A stretch of 64,000 nt of DNA from Pseudomonas oryzicola (GTDB taxonomy: Bacteria; Pseudomonadota; Gammaproteobacteria; Pseudomonadales; Pseudomonadaceae): assembly GCF_014269185.2 (NCBI RefSeq), contig NZ_JABWRZ020000001.1:2257001-2321000 (forward strand). The letters run 5' to 3'. The translations under genes were made by a program, and so were the position numbers. Below are positions 25,643 to 35,304 of this stretch, one piece after another (position 1 is the stretch's first letter; the number at the start of each line of letters is the position of its first letter). The notes under the pieces were generated by a model. That model was not told the origin of the DNA, ran no database searches, and saw only the letters and a program-made list of their open reading frames with translations.

Positions 25643-26665
25643 ATGGCAACCATCAAAGACGTCGCGGCACTGGCGGGCATTTCCTACACCACCGTGTCGC
25701 ATGTGCTGAACAAGACCCGCCCGGTCAGCGAACAGGTGCGGCTGAAGGTCGAAGCCGCCATTGCCGAGCTCGACTACGTGCCCAGCGCCGTGGCGCGTTC
25801 GTTGAAGGCACGCAGCACCGCCACCATCGGCCTGCTGGTGCCCAACAGTGTCAACCCGTACTTCGCCGAGCTGGCGCGGGGTATCGAGGATGCCTGTGAA
25901 CGCAACGGCTATTGCGTGATCCTGTGCAATTCCGATGACAACCCGCAGAAGCAGCGCAGCTACCTGCGTGTGTTGCTGGAAAAGCGCATCGACGGCCTGG
26001 TGGTGGCCTCGGTGGGCCAGGACAGCGACCTGCTGCAAAGCCTGGCCGGGGTGCGCACGCCGATGGTCATCGTCGACCGCGAACTGGAGGGCGTGGAAGC
26101 CGACCTGGTGCGCATCGACCACGAACTGGGCGCCTACCTGGCCACCCGCCACCTGCTGGAGCTTGGCCACCGTGACATCGCCTACATCGGCGGCCCCGCC
26201 GAAACCGGGGTGTCCCAGCTGCGCCTGAGCGGCTTTCGGCGCGCCATGGCCGAGGCCGGCGTAGCGGCCGAGGGCAACCGCGTGCTGCACTGCGACTTCA
26301 CCAGCCCGGGCGGTTATGCGGCGGCGGCGCAAGTGCTGCAGGGCAAGCGGCCAACGGCGATTTTCGCCGGCAACGACATGATCGGTTTCGGTGTGCTGCG
26401 CGCCGCGGCCGAACGCCAGCTCAACGTGCCCGCCGAGCTGTCGGTGATCGGCTTCGACGACATCGAGCTCAGCCGTTATGTGTATCCGCCGCTGACCACC
26501 GTGGGCCAGTCGATCCGCGAGCTGGGCGAAAGCGCCGCCTCGCTGTTGCTGGCGCGCATCGGTACCCCTCGGCAGGGGGCGCCGGAACAACGCATCGTCG
26601 CCCCGCGCCTGGTGCTGCGCGAGTCCACCGGGCCACGCCCGGACCTGTTCAATGATTACCGCTAA
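25643..26665 (+). CDS. rbsR: Ribose operon repressor, LacI family
   Basis: DNA-binding repressor of 340 residues. The helix-turn-helix and hinge are at the start (ATIKDVAALAGISYTTVSHV), followed by the sugar-binding core with GLLVPNSVNPYFAELARGIE and IDGLVVASVG. D-ribose is the expected inducer. The ATG at 25643 is four bases after the rbsC stop. The likely target is the palindrome ahead of rbsB, making the operon self-regulated. Confidence 0.94.
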   Translation: MATIKDVAALAGISYTTVSHVLNKTRPVSEQVRLKVEAAIAELDYVPSAVARSLKARSTATIGLLVPNSVNPYFAELARGIEDACERNGYCVILCNSDDNPQKQRSYLRVLLEKRIDGLVVASVGQDSDLLQSLAGVRTPMVIVDRELEGVEADLVRIDHELGAYLATRHLLELGHRDIAYIGGPAETGVSQLRLSGFRRAMAEAGVAAEGNRVLHCDFTSPGGYAAAAQVLQGKRPTAIFAGNDMIGFGVLRAAAERQLNVPAELSVIGFDDIELSRYVYPPLTTVGQSIRELGESAASLLLARIGTPRQGAPEQRIVAPRLVLRESTGPRPDLFNDYR

Positions 26666-26680
26666 CGCTAAGGAAATGTC

Positions 26681-27589
26681 ATGAGTGCCAAGGTCGTGGT
26701 GGTCGGGAGCCTCAACATGGACCTGGTGGCCCGCGCCCAGCGCCTGCCCCGGGCCGGCGAAACGCTCCCCGGCGAAAGCTTTTTCACCGTGCCTGGCGGC
26801 AAGGGCGCCAACCAGGCCGTGGCCGTGGCGCGCCTGGGTGGCAGCGTGGCCATGATCGGCAACGTCGGTGACGATGCCTACGGCCAGCAACTGCGCCAGG
26901 CCTTGTATGTAGAAGGCGTCGATTGCCGGGCGATCGAAACCTGCCCGGGCGTGTCCAGCGGTGTGGCGCTGATCACCGTGGATGCGGCCAGCCAGAACTG
27001 CATCGTCATCATCCCGGGCGGCAATGGCCTGCTGACACCCCGGTCGGTGCAACGCTTCGATGCGCTGCTGCAGGCGGCCGAGATCATCATCTGCCAGCTG
27101 GAGGTGCCGGCCGAAACCGTGGCCTGGACCTTGGCCAGGGGGCATGAACTGGGCAAGCAGGTCATCCTCAACCCGGCGCCCGCCACCGGCCCGCTGCCAG
27201 CCGACTGGTTCGCGCATATCGACTACCTCACCCCCAACGAAAGCGAGGCCGAGGCCCTGAGCGGTGTGGCGGTGACCGACCTGGACAGTGCCCGGCGCGC
27301 CGGCGAGCGCTTGCTGCAGCTGGGTGCGGGCAAGGTGATCATTACCCTGGGCGCGCAAGGGGCGTTGCTGGTCACGGCCCAGGGCCACCGGCATTTCCCC
27401 GCACCGGTGGTGCAGCCGCTGGATACCACCGCTGCCGGCGACACCTTCATTGGTGGCTTTGCCGCTGGCCTGGTACGCGGCCTGGAGGAGGGCGACGCCA
27501 TTGCCTTTGGCCAGCGCGCCGCAGCGTTGTCGGTTACCCGCGCCGGTGCCCAGCCGTCGATTCCCTACCTGGCGGAGCTTGCGCCATGA
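26681..27589 (+). CDS. rbsK: Ribokinase
   Basis: PfkB-family kinase of 302 residues that makes ribose 5-phosphate. Signatures are [20 protein letters not shown] at the start, [16 protein letters not shown] (PfkB motif 1), [11 protein letters not shown], and the anion hole and catalytic base in [28 protein letters not shown] precedes the ATG. It overlaps rbsD by four bases. Confidence 0.96.
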   Translation: MSAKVVVVGSLNMDLVARAQRLPRAGETLPGESFFTVPGGKGANQAVAVARLGGSVAMIGNVGDDAYGQQLRQALYVEGVDCRAIETCPGVSSGVALITVDAASQNCIVIIPGGNGLLTPRSVQRFDALLQAAEIIICQLEVPAETVAWTLARGHELGKQVILNPAPATGPLPADWFAHIDYLTPNESEAEALSGVAVTDLDSARRAGERLLQLGAGKVIITLGAQGALLVTAQGHRHFPAPVVQPLDTTAAGDTFIGGFAAGLVRGLEEGDAIAFGQRAAALSVTRAGAQPSIPYLAELAP

Positions 27590-27984
27590 AGAAAACCCCG
27601 CTGCTGAACGTTGCCCTGTCACGTACCATTGCCGGCATGGGGCATGGCGACATCCTGGTGATCGGCGATGCCGGGTTGCCGGTACCGCCAGGTGTCGAAC
27701 TGATCGACCTGGCCGTGACGCCTGGCCTGCCGGATTTCGCCAGTGTATTGCGCGTGGTGTTGAGCGAACTGCAGGTGGAGCGCCACGTGCTGGCCGAAGA
27801 GATGCAGAAAGTGGTGCCGCCGGCGCTGGTCGAGATCGAGCGGCTCAAAGGCAAGCTGGGCAAGCGTGAATGGCTGAGCCATGAGGATTTCAAGGTGCTG
27901 TCGCGCAGCGCGCGTGCGCTGGTGCGCACCGGCGAGTGCCAGCCCTACAGCAACATCGCGCTGATTTCCGGCGTCACGTTCTAA
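27586..27984 (+). CDS. rbsD: D-ribose pyranase
   Basis: Converts beta-D-ribopyranose to the furanose that ribokinase uses. 132 residues with the family sequences [37 protein letters not shown] and the C-terminal [20 protein letters not shown]. It is last of the rbsBACRKD genes; a REP pair separates it from the nucleoside hydrolase. Confidence 0.95.
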   Translation: MKKTPLLNVALSRTIAGMGHGDILVIGDAGLPVPPGVELIDLAVTPGLPDFASVLRVVLSELQVERHVLAEEMQKVVPPALVEIERLKGKLGKREWLSHEDFKVLSRSARALVRTGECQPYSNIALISGVTF

Positions 27985-28004
27985 CCGTCAAGACACGCTG
28001 TTTT

Positions 28005-28119
28005 TGTGGGAGCGGCCTTGTGTCGCGATGGGGCGCGAAGCGGCCCCGGCAATGTTGGCTGCGAAGCTGAAAACCTGGGGCCGCTTCACGCCCCATCGCG
28101 ACGCAAGGCCGCTCTTGCA
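28005..28119. repeat. REP inverted pair
   Basis: GTGGGAGCGGCCTTGTGTCG with GCGATGGGGCGCGAAGCGGC at left; the inverse GCCGCTTCACGCCCCATCGC and GACGCAAGGCCGCTCTTGCA at right. A large stem-loop between rbsD and the hydrolase gene. Confidence 0.85.
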
Positions 28120-28150
28120 GACCTTCGCTTTGGCAACAGGAGTGCCACCC

Positions 28151-29152
28151 ATGCTCAAACCCCTGCTACAAGGAATCGCCTTCATGGCCACCGCCGCTAC
28201 CGCCCAGGCCGCCCCCATCGACCTGATCATCGACAGCGACCCCGGCGCCGACGACGTGGTCGCGCTGTTCCTGGCCATGGCCTCGCCCGATGAACTGAAC
28301 ATCCGCGCCATCACCACCGTGGCTGGTAACGTGCGCCTGGAAAAAACCTCGCGCAATGCCCGCCTGGCTTGCGAATGGGCTGGCCGCGATGACATCCCGG
28401 TGTATGCCGGTGCCGGCCGCCCGCTGGTGCGCAAGCCGATCTACGCCGCCGAAGTGCATGGCGAGGAAGGCCTCACCGGTGTCGAGGTCGGGGAACCGAA
28501 AGCGCCCTTGGCCCAGGGCAACGCCGTGCAATACCTGGTCGACACCCTCGGCGCCGCCAAGCCGCACAGCATCACCATCGCCATGCTCGGCCCGCAGACC
28601 AACCTGGCCCTGGCGCTGGTCCAGCGCCCGGACATCGTCAAAGGCATCAAGCAGGTGGTGGTCATGGGCGGTGCCCACTTCAACGGCGGCAACATCACGC
28701 CGGCGGCGGAATTCAACCTGTACGCCGACCCGCATGCTGCCGAAGTGGTGCTGGCCAGCGGCGTGCAACTGACCTACCTGCCGCTGGACGTCACCCACAA
28801 GCTACTGACCAGTGACGCCCGCCTCAAGCAGCTGGCAGCCGTGAACAACCAGGCCAGCCAGCGCGTGGTGGACATACTCAACGCCTACATCACCCACGAC
28901 ATGGACCTGTACGGCATGCCTGGCGGCCCGGTGCACGACGCCAGCGTCATCGCCTATCTGCTCAAGCCCGAGCTGTTCAGCGGCCGGCGCATCCATATGA
29001 GCATCGACAGCCGCGAAGGCCCCACCTTCGGCCAGACCATTGCCGACTGGTACGGTGTGCTCAAGCAGCCTGCCAACGTGATGTGGGTGCAGGAGGGCGA
29101 TGCCCAGGGCCTGTTCGACCTGCTCAGCGCCCGTTTGGCCCGATTGGAATAG
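28151..29152 (+). CDS. Exported nucleoside hydrolase (IunH family)
   Basis: Splits ribonucleosides into base and ribose. The calcium-binding aspartate cluster is in IIDSDPGADD (Asp28, Asp30, Asp34, Asp35), with VMGGAHFNGGNITPAAEFN and the His-containing GPVHDASVIAYL later. Unlike most bacterial members it starts with a signal-peptide-like leader MLKPLLQGIAFMATAATAQA, so it probably acts in the periplasm and feeds ribose to the adjacent ABC importer. ATG at 28151 follows CAGGAGTGCC. The length of 333 includes the leader. Confidence 0.9.
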   Translation: MLKPLLQGIAFMATAATAQAAPIDLIIDSDPGADDVVALFLAMASPDELNIRAITTVAGNVRLEKTSRNARLACEWAGRDDIPVYAGAGRPLVRKPIYAAEVHGEEGLTGVEVGEPKAPLAQGNAVQYLVDTLGAAKPHSITIAMLGPQTNLALALVQRPDIVKGIKQVVVMGGAHFNGGNITPAAEFNLYADPHAAEVVLASGVQLTYLPLDVTHKLLTSDARLKQLAAVNNQASQRVVDILNAYITHDMDLYGMPGGPVHDASVIAYLLKPELFSGRRIHMSIDSREGPTFGQTIADWYGVLKQPANVMWVQEGDAQGLFDLLSARLARLE

Positions 29153-29336
29153 CCGCATGCGGCGCGTAGCGTTCGAACACCTGGTCGATGAAGCTGCGCG
29201 CCGCCTCGCTGCCGCGGTCGCGCACCAGCAGGTCGATGGCAATCAGTAGCAACTCTTCTGGTGTTCCGGGGCTGTACGCGCTCTGGCCTTCGGCCCATTT
29301 GACCTTGATATCGGCAACAATGCTGTGGCTGCTCAT
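29124..29336 (-). CDS. Small hypothetical protein, 70 aa
   Basis: MSSHSIVADIKVKWAEGQSA begins the protein, with EELLLIAIDLLVRDRGSEAA in the middle. The ATG at 29336 has GAGAG upstream. Its 3' end overlaps the 3' end of the nucleoside hydrolase by 29 bases in convergent orientation. Helical and cytoplasmic; no domain recognised. Confidence 0.65.
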   Translation of the reverse strand: MSSHSIVADIKVKWAEGQSAYSPGTPEELLLIAIDLLVRDRGSEAARSFIDQVFERYAPHAAIPIGPNGR

Positions 29337-29608
29337 TAACGCTCTCATTGGGGGCCCGGACGAAGGACGAACACTGACCCTGGTGTTCGATGGAGGCGGG
29401 GTGCGCTCCACTTCTTGCACTAAATCATGACTTTGCGTCATTGACCTTGCGACTTAAGCATATGGCAAATGCGGCGGCTTGTGCAAAATCCGGTCACGAT
29501 TGCTTTTTCGCCTGTGCCGCCTGGTTGAGGCAAACTTGACCGGTTTTGCAACAAAAGAACAGTGGAACTGTCGGATCAGGCAGTTTCCGGACCGAATTAG
29601 GAGGCTTC

Positions 29609-29929
29609 ATGTTCCGTACCCGTGCTTACCTGGCAACCCTGGCGGTCGCTGCTGTCCTGGCTGGTTGCAGCACTGGTGGCAATGCTGGTGGTGGCGCTAC
29701 GCCGGCCGCGCCGGCTGGCAACGATGGCCGCTGCGAAGCCAGCGGCGCCGACTTCACCCTTGGCAAGCCGGCCAGCGCCGAATTGCTGGAGCAGGCGCGC
29801 AAGGCCAGTGGCTCGCAGATGGCGCGCATTCTCAAGCCGCACGATGTGGTCACCCTGGAGTACCGCTCCGAGCGCCTGAACCTGAATGTGGACGAGCAGG
29901 GCAAGGTGACCCGGGTCAACTGCGGTTGA
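29609..29929 (+). CDS. I78-family peptidase inhibitor-like lipoprotein
   Basis: 106 residues. The leader ends in lipobox VLAGC (Cys20), then a Gly/Ala-rich linker. The mature domain has GRCEASGADFTLGKPA at its start and ILKPHDVVTLEYRSERLNLN then VDEQGKVTRVNCG at its end. This cysteine-bracketed pattern is that of the I78 (potato-inhibitor-I-like) domain family of bacterial protease inhibitors. It would protect the periplasm from proteases. TTAGGAGGCTTC gives a strong ribosome site for ATG 29609. Confidence 0.83.
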   Translation: MFRTRAYLATLAVAAVLAGCSTGGNAGGGATPAAPAGNDGRCEASGADFTLGKPASAELLEQARKASGSQMARILKPHDVVTLEYRSERLNLNVDEQGKVTRVNCG

Positions 29930-29969
29930 CCCAGCCCTGAAGGCCGCTCCCACAAAGAAAGGCGGCCAT

Positions 29970-29998
29970 AAAAAAACCCGCCACAAGGGCGGGTTTTT
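29970..29998. terminator. Bidirectional terminator
   Basis: AAAAAACCCGCC-ACAA-GGGCGGGTTTTT: a stem with A run on one side and T run on the other, between the convergent lipoprotein and cold-shock genes. It can serve both strands. Confidence 0.92.
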
Positions 29999-30013
29999 CT
30001 ACAGCTATCCGAA

Positions 30014-30226
30014 TTACTCCGGACGAACCTGTGCAGCCTGCATGCCCTTCTGGCCGCGCTCGGCGACGAAGGAAACAGTCTGGCCTTCTTTCAGGCTCTT
30101 GAAGCCGTCGGATTCGATGGCCTTGAAGTGAACGAACAGGTCGTCGCCGCCGCCTGCTGGGGTGATGAAGCCGTAGCCTTTCTCATCATTGAACCATTTG
30201 ACGGTGCCTTGTTGGCGATTGGACAT
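30014..30226 (-). CDS. Cold shock protein, CspA family
   Basis: Single-stranded nucleic-acid-binding OB-fold protein, 70 residues, acting as an RNA chaperone. RNA-binding motifs are KGYGFI (RNP1) and LFVHF (RNP2); the start [20 protein letters not shown] is typical. GGAGATTCACCC precedes the ATG. A long untranslated leader (30227 to about 30310) is likely, as in other cold-shock genes, but I could not define its structure. Confidence 0.95.
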   Translation of the reverse strand: MSNRQQGTVKWFNDEKGYGFITPAGGGDDLFVHFKAIESDGFKSLKEGQTVSFVAERGQKGMQAAQVRPE

Positions 30227-30388
30227 GGGTGAATCTCCAGAACATTTAGTTTTTTCAGTGGTGCAATGCGGCCGAGGCTACGGAGCACGGGACACATCAT
30301 AGTCTAATTCTGCACATCTAGCGCCTTTTACCTTCGCAGGATATTGATCCAGCGCAAAGAATGGCTGGCCTGCTCTGGCTGTAAGGTT

Positions 30389-30694
30389 TCAGCTCTTCGG
30401 TGCGCAGGCTCGTTTCACCACGGTCTGCGCCTTCTGCATCAGCTTGGCATCGACACCATCCTTGCTGTCCAGGTCGGCGATTTCCGCGTCGGTGAAATTC
30501 TTTTTGATGGCTTGGGCACCGCAATCGCAGTGCTTTTTCGCGGTTGCGGCGTCAACGCCCTGGCCGCTGGCCACCTGGGTGCACTGGGTCATGTAGGCGG
30601 CCTCCTTCCCGGCTGGGAAGTTGCCGGCGTTTGCAGCCACGGGCAGCAGCAGGGCGCCAGCGGCCGCCAGGGCCAGAAGAGACGGAACTCGCAT
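30389..30694 (-). CDS. Secreted hypothetical protein with four cysteines, 101 aa
   Basis: Signal peptide MRVPSLLALAAAGALLLPVA ending ANA, then a small helical domain with Cys38, Cys56, Cys58 and Cys97 that could form two disulfides. KHCDCGAQAIKKNFTDAEIA shows a helix with a CxC. AAGGAGTAAC lies ahead of the ATG. Similar small periplasmic proteins are common in pseudomonads; no function is assigned. Confidence 0.82.
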   Translation of the reverse strand: MRVPSLLALAAAGALLLPVAANAGNFPAGKEAAYMTQCTQVASGQGVDAATAKKHCDCGAQAIKKNFTDAEIADLDSKDGVDAKLMQKAQTVVKRACAPKS

Positions 30695-31031
30695 AACCAG
30701 TTACTCCTTGGGTAAATGTCTCATCAAGAGTAGGTTGCTTCCCAAGGTCTGATAGGAAATTTTCCGTGTAAGTTCACCCAAACGGCGTAATTTCCAAATA
30801 TTTCTGCGTGGCGCCCAACCCGCGTGCTAGCATGCCCGGCTTGTGGTCGCGCCGTTGCGCGCCGCAGCTATCTTTTTTCTTTCCAGTCACTCTGGTTCGT
30901 CCCCCGCAAGCCGAAAGGCTTCTGCCACTGTGAGGCAGGCTTCCTGTGCAGGAAGGCAGGTCGGATCTTGTACTGGCTCATCCCAACCCACGTGACCTTT
31001 GGTAGGGGTCACCACTAGGAGAGGAGGCGCC
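30695..31031 (+). other. thrS upstream region
   Basis: 337 bases without a gene. It holds the promoter region of the minus-strand secreted protein and the thrS leader. In the leader three hairpins run in series: AAGCC-GAAA-GGCTT (30908-30921), CTGCC-ACTGTGA-GGCAG (30922-30938) and CTTCCT-GTGC-AGGAAG (30940-30955). GGTAGGGGTCACC and the strong ribosome site GGAGAGGAGG follow just before the start codon. Confidence 0.6.
30922..30938 (+). promoter_or_regulatory. Anticodon-arm-like hairpin in thrS leader
   Basis: A 5-bp stem CTGCC/GGCAG encloses a 7-base loop ACTGTGA, the dimensions of a tRNA anticodon arm. Bases 3-5 of the loop are TGT, the anticodon of tRNA-Thr(UGU). In E. coli ThrRS represses its own mRNA by binding a leader hairpin that mimics the tRNA-Thr anticodon arm. 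A similar operator here is an inference; the loop lacks the usual U33. Confidence 0.45.
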
Positions 31032-32954
31032 ATGCCCGTTATTACTCTTCCCGATGGCAGTCAACGTTCGTTCGATCATGCCGTATCCGTAGCCGAAGTC
31101 GCCGCTTCCATCGGCGCCGGCCTGGCCAAGGCCACCGTGGCCGGCAAGGTCGACGGCAAGCTGGTCGATGCCTGCGACCTGATCCACAACGACGCCACCC
31201 TGCAGATCATCACCCCTAAAGATGAAGAGGGACTGGAGATCATCCGCCACTCGTGTGCCCACCTGGTCGGCCACGCGGTGAAGCAGCTGTACCCGAGCGC
31301 CAGGATGGTCATCGGCCCGGTCATCGACGAAGGCTTCTACTACGACATCGCCTACGAGCGCCCCTTCACCCCTGAAGACATGGCCGCCATCGAAAAGCGC
31401 ATGATGGAGCTGATCGACAAGGACTACGACGTGGTCAAGAAGATGACCCCGCGTGCCGAGGTCATCGACGTGTTCAAGGCCCGTGGCGAAGACTACAAGC
31501 TGCGCCTGGTCGAAGACATGCCGGACGAGCAGGCCATGGGCCTGTACTACCACGAAGAATACGTCGACATGTGCCGCGGCCCGCACGTGCCGAACACCCG
31601 CTTCCTCAAGGCGTTCAAGCTGACCAAGCTGTCCGGCGCCTACTGGCGCGGTGATGCCAAGAACGAGCAGCTGCAACGTGTGTACGGCACCGCCTGGGCC
31701 GACAAGAAGCAGCTGGCCGCGTACATCCAGCGCATCGAAGAAGCCGAAAAACGCGACCACCGCAAGATCGGCAAGCAGCTCGACCTGTTCCACCTGCAGG
31801 AAGAAGCCCCGGGCATGGTGTTCTGGCATGCCAACGGCTGGACCGTGTACCAGGTGCTCGAGCAGTACATGCGCCAGGTACAGCGCGCCAACGGCTACCA
31901 GGAAATCAAGACCCCGCAAGTGGTCGACCGCATTCTCTGGGAGCGTTCCGGCCACTGGTCCAACTACGCCGAGAACATGTTCACCACCTCGTCGGAAAGC
32001 CGCGACTACGCGGTGAAACCGATGAACTGCCCGTGCCACGTGCAGGTGTTCAACCAGGGCCTGAAGAGCTACCGTGACCTGCCGCTGCGCCTGGCCGAGT
32101 TCGGTGCCTGCCACCGTAACGAGCCGTCCGGCGCCCTGCACGGCATCATGCGCGTGCGTGGCTTCGTGCAGGACGACGCGCACATCTTCTGCACCGAAGA
32201 GCAGGTGAAGAAGGAAGCCGCCGACTTCATCAAGCTGACCCTGGACGTGTACAAGGACTTCGGCTTCACCGACATCGCCATGAAGCTGTCGACCCGCCCC
32301 GCCAAGCGCGTCGGTTCCGAAGAGCTGTGGGACCGTGCCGAAGGTGCACTGGCCGACGCCCTGAACGAATCGGGCCTGGAGTGGGAATACCAGCCGGGCG
32401 AGGGCGCCTTCTACGGGCCGAAGATCGAGTTCACCCTGCGCGACTGCCTCGGCCGTAACTGGCAGTGCGGTACCCTGCAGTACGACCCGAACCTGCCCGA
32501 GCGCCTGGATGCCAGCTACATCGCCGAAGACAACAGCCGGGTGCGCCCGGTCATGCTGCACCGTGCCATCCTCGGTTCGTTCGAGCGCTTCATCGGCATG
32601 CTGATCGAGCACTATGCCGGGGTGTTCCCGGCCTGGCTGGCGCCAACCCAGGCGGTGATCATGAACATCACCGACAAACAGGCCGATTTCGCCCTCGAGG
32701 TGGAAAATACCCTGAACGGTAGCGGTTTCCGTGCCAAGTCGGACTTGAGAAATGAGAAGATCGGCTTTAAAATCCGCGAGCATACTTTGCTCAAGGTCCC
32801 GTACCTTTTGGTTATAGGGGATCGCGAAGTCGAAACGCAGACCGTCGCCGTACGCACCCGTGAAGGCAAAGACCTCGGCTCCATGCCGGTGGCTGAATTC
32901 ACGCAGCTGCTCAACAGCGCTGTTGCCCAGCGCGGTCGCCTAGAATCGGAGTAA
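31032..32954 (+). CDS. thrS: Threonyl-tRNA synthetase
   Basis: Class II synthetase of 640 residues. It starts with a TGS domain ([20 protein letters not shown]). The editing domain has [16 protein letters not shown] and the later [10 protein letters not shown] zinc/editing region. The catalytic core has [11 protein letters not shown] (motif 2 region) and [20 protein letters not shown] (motif 3), and the protein ends in the anticodon-binding domain. ATG at 31032 follows GGAGAGGAGGCGCC. Its stop overlaps the infC region, and it heads the translation block. Confidence 0.97.
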   Translation: MPVITLPDGSQRSFDHAVSVAEVAASIGAGLAKATVAGKVDGKLVDACDLIHNDATLQIITPKDEEGLEIIRHSCAHLVGHAVKQLYPSARMVIGPVIDEGFYYDIAYERPFTPEDMAAIEKRMMELIDKDYDVVKKMTPRAEVIDVFKARGEDYKLRLVEDMPDEQAMGLYYHEEYVDMCRGPHVPNTRFLKAFKLTKLSGAYWRGDAKNEQLQRVYGTAWADKKQLAAYIQRIEEAEKRDHRKIGKQLDLFHLQEEAPGMVFWHANGWTVYQVLEQYMRQVQRANGYQEIKTPQVVDRILWERSGHWSNYAENMFTTSSESRDYAVKPMNCPCHVQVFNQGLKSYRDLPLRLAEFGACHRNEPSGALHGIMRVRGFVQDDAHIFCTEEQVKKEAADFIKLTLDVYKDFGFTDIAMKLSTRPAKRVGSEELWDRAEGALADALNESGLEWEYQPGEGAFYGPKIEFTLRDCLGRNWQCGTLQYDPNLPERLDASYIAEDNSRVRPVMLHRAILGSFERFIGMLIEHYAGVFPAWLAPTQAVIMNITDKQADFALEVENTLNGSGFRAKSDLRNEKIGFKIREHTLLKVPYLLVIGDREVETQTVAVRTREGKDLGSMPVAEFTQLLNSAVAQRGRLESE

Positions 32955-32959
32955 TGACT

Positions 32960-33505
32960 ATTAAGCGTGAAATGAGAAACGATAAACGAACTGCACCGAA
33001 AGCCCCGATCAACGAGAATATCTCGGCACGCGAGGTTCGGTTAATTGGCGCTGACGGCGAGCAGATTGGCATCGTCTCGATTGATGAAGCGCTTCGTATC
33101 GCTGATGAAGCGAAGCTGGATCTGGTGGAAATTTCTGCCGACGCGCAGCCGCCCGTCTGCAAGGTGATGGACTACGGCAAGCACCTCTTCGAGAAGAAGA
33201 AGCAGGCCAACGAAGCCAAGAAAAACCAGAAGCAGATCCAGATTAAAGAAATCAAGTTTCGTCCAGGGACGGAAGAAGGGGATTACCAGGTAAAACTACG
33301 CAACCTGGTACGTTTCCTTACCGATGGGGACAAGGCCAAGATCTCTCTGAGATTCCGCGGCCGTGAGATGGCCCACCAGGAGCTGGGCATGGAACTGTTG
33401 AAGCGGGTCGAAGCCGACCTCGCCGAATACGGCTCCGTTGAGCAGCATCCTAAGATGGAAGGACGCCAGCTTATGATGGTCATCGCCCCCAAAAAGAAGA
33501 AGTAA
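32960..33505 (+). CDS. infC: Translation initiation factor IF-3, apparent ATT start
   Basis: Binds the 30S subunit and checks start-codon pairing. The N-domain has [20 protein letters not shown] and the C-domain has [20 protein letters not shown] and [19 protein letters not shown], ending KKKK. There is an in-frame ATG at 32954, but the ribosome site GGAG (32948-32951) lies only two bases before it and eight before ATT at 32960. An AUU start is the hallmark of infC in E. coli, where it allows IF-3 to repress its own synthesis. I therefore prefer ATT; ATG would add two residues. Confidence 0.93.
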   Translation: MKREMRNDKRTAPKAPINENISAREVRLIGADGEQIGIVSIDEALRIADEAKLDLVEISADAQPPVCKVMDYGKHLFEKKKQANEAKKNQKQIQIKEIKFRPGTEEGDYQVKLRNLVRFLTDGDKAKISLRFRGREMAHQELGMELLKRVEADLAEYGSVEQHPKMEGRQLMMVIAPKKKK

Positions 33506-33566
33506 TCTCCCGGGCACGGCAGGCCTGATGATTATTGTGTAATTTTATCGAATGCGGAGTTCCAAC

Positions 33567-33761
33567 ATGCCAAAAATGAAAACCAAGAGCGGTGCTGCGA
33601 AGCGCTTCCTGAAGACCGCTTCCGGCTTCAAGCACAAGCACGCTTTCAAGAGCCACATCCTGACCAAAATGTCGACCAAGCGTAAGCGTCAACTGCGCGG
33701 TGCCAGCCTGCTGCACCCGTCTGACGTGGCAAAAGTCGAGCGCATGCTGCGCGTACGTTAA
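33567..33761 (+). CDS. rpmI: 50S ribosomal protein L35
   Basis: 64 basic residues starting [20 protein letters not shown], the standard L35 sequence. ATG at 33567 follows GCGGAGTTCC; the longer open frame upstream is not conserved. It lies between infC and rplT as in most bacteria. Confidence 0.97.
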   Translation: MPKMKTKSGAAKRFLKTASGFKHKHAFKSHILTKMSTKRKRQLRGASLLHPSDVAKVERMLRVR

Positions 33762-33788
33762 TTCTGGTTTAGATAGAGGAAGTTACTC

Positions 33789-34145
33789 ATGGCTCGTGTT
33801 AAGCGTGGCGTCATCGCTCGTAAGCGTCACAAGAAAATTCTGAAACTGGCTAAAGGCTACTACGGTGCACGCTCGCGCGTATTCCGCGTTGCCAAGCAGG
33901 CGGTCATCAAGGCTGGTCAATATGCCTACCGTGACCGTCGTCAGAAGAAGCGTCAGTTCCGCGCACTGTGGATCGCTCGTATCAACGCCGGTGCCCGCAC
34001 CAACGGTCTGTCCTACAGCCGTCTGATTGCTGGCCTGAAAAAGGCTTCGATCGAAATCGACCGTAAGGTTCTGGCCGATCTGGCAGTGAACGAAAAAGCG
34101 GCGTTTGCTGCGATTGTCGAGAAAGCTAAAGCCGTTCTGGCTTAA
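33789..34145 (+). CDS. rplT: 50S ribosomal protein L20
   Basis: 118 residues starting [20 protein letters not shown], with the family sequences [20 protein letters not shown] and [20 protein letters not shown]. An early assembly protein of the large subunit and, in E. coli, the repressor of the rpmI-rplT part of the operon. 27 bases separate it from rpmI. Confidence 0.98.
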   Translation: MARVKRGVIARKRHKKILKLAKGYYGARSRVFRVAKQAVIKAGQYAYRDRRQKKRQFRALWIARINAGARTNGLSYSRLIAGLKKASIEIDRKVLADLAVNEKAAFAAIVEKAKAVLA

Positions 34146-34161
34146 GTACCCGCGACAATCA

Positions 34162-34184
34162 CCCGGCGGCGCCAGCGCCGTCGG
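34162..34184 (+). promoter_or_regulatory. GC-rich hairpin ahead of pheS
   Basis: CCCGGCGGCGC pairs with GCGCCGTCGGG across two bases, without a T run. It precedes a second hairpin with terminator features, an arrangement that could control read-through into pheST. Confidence 0.45.
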
Positions 34185-34191
34185 GCATTGA

Positions 34192-35271
<1,080 letters not shown>

Positions 35272-35304
35272 GCCAATCGACGCAATTTCCAGGAGAAGAA
35301 CAGC

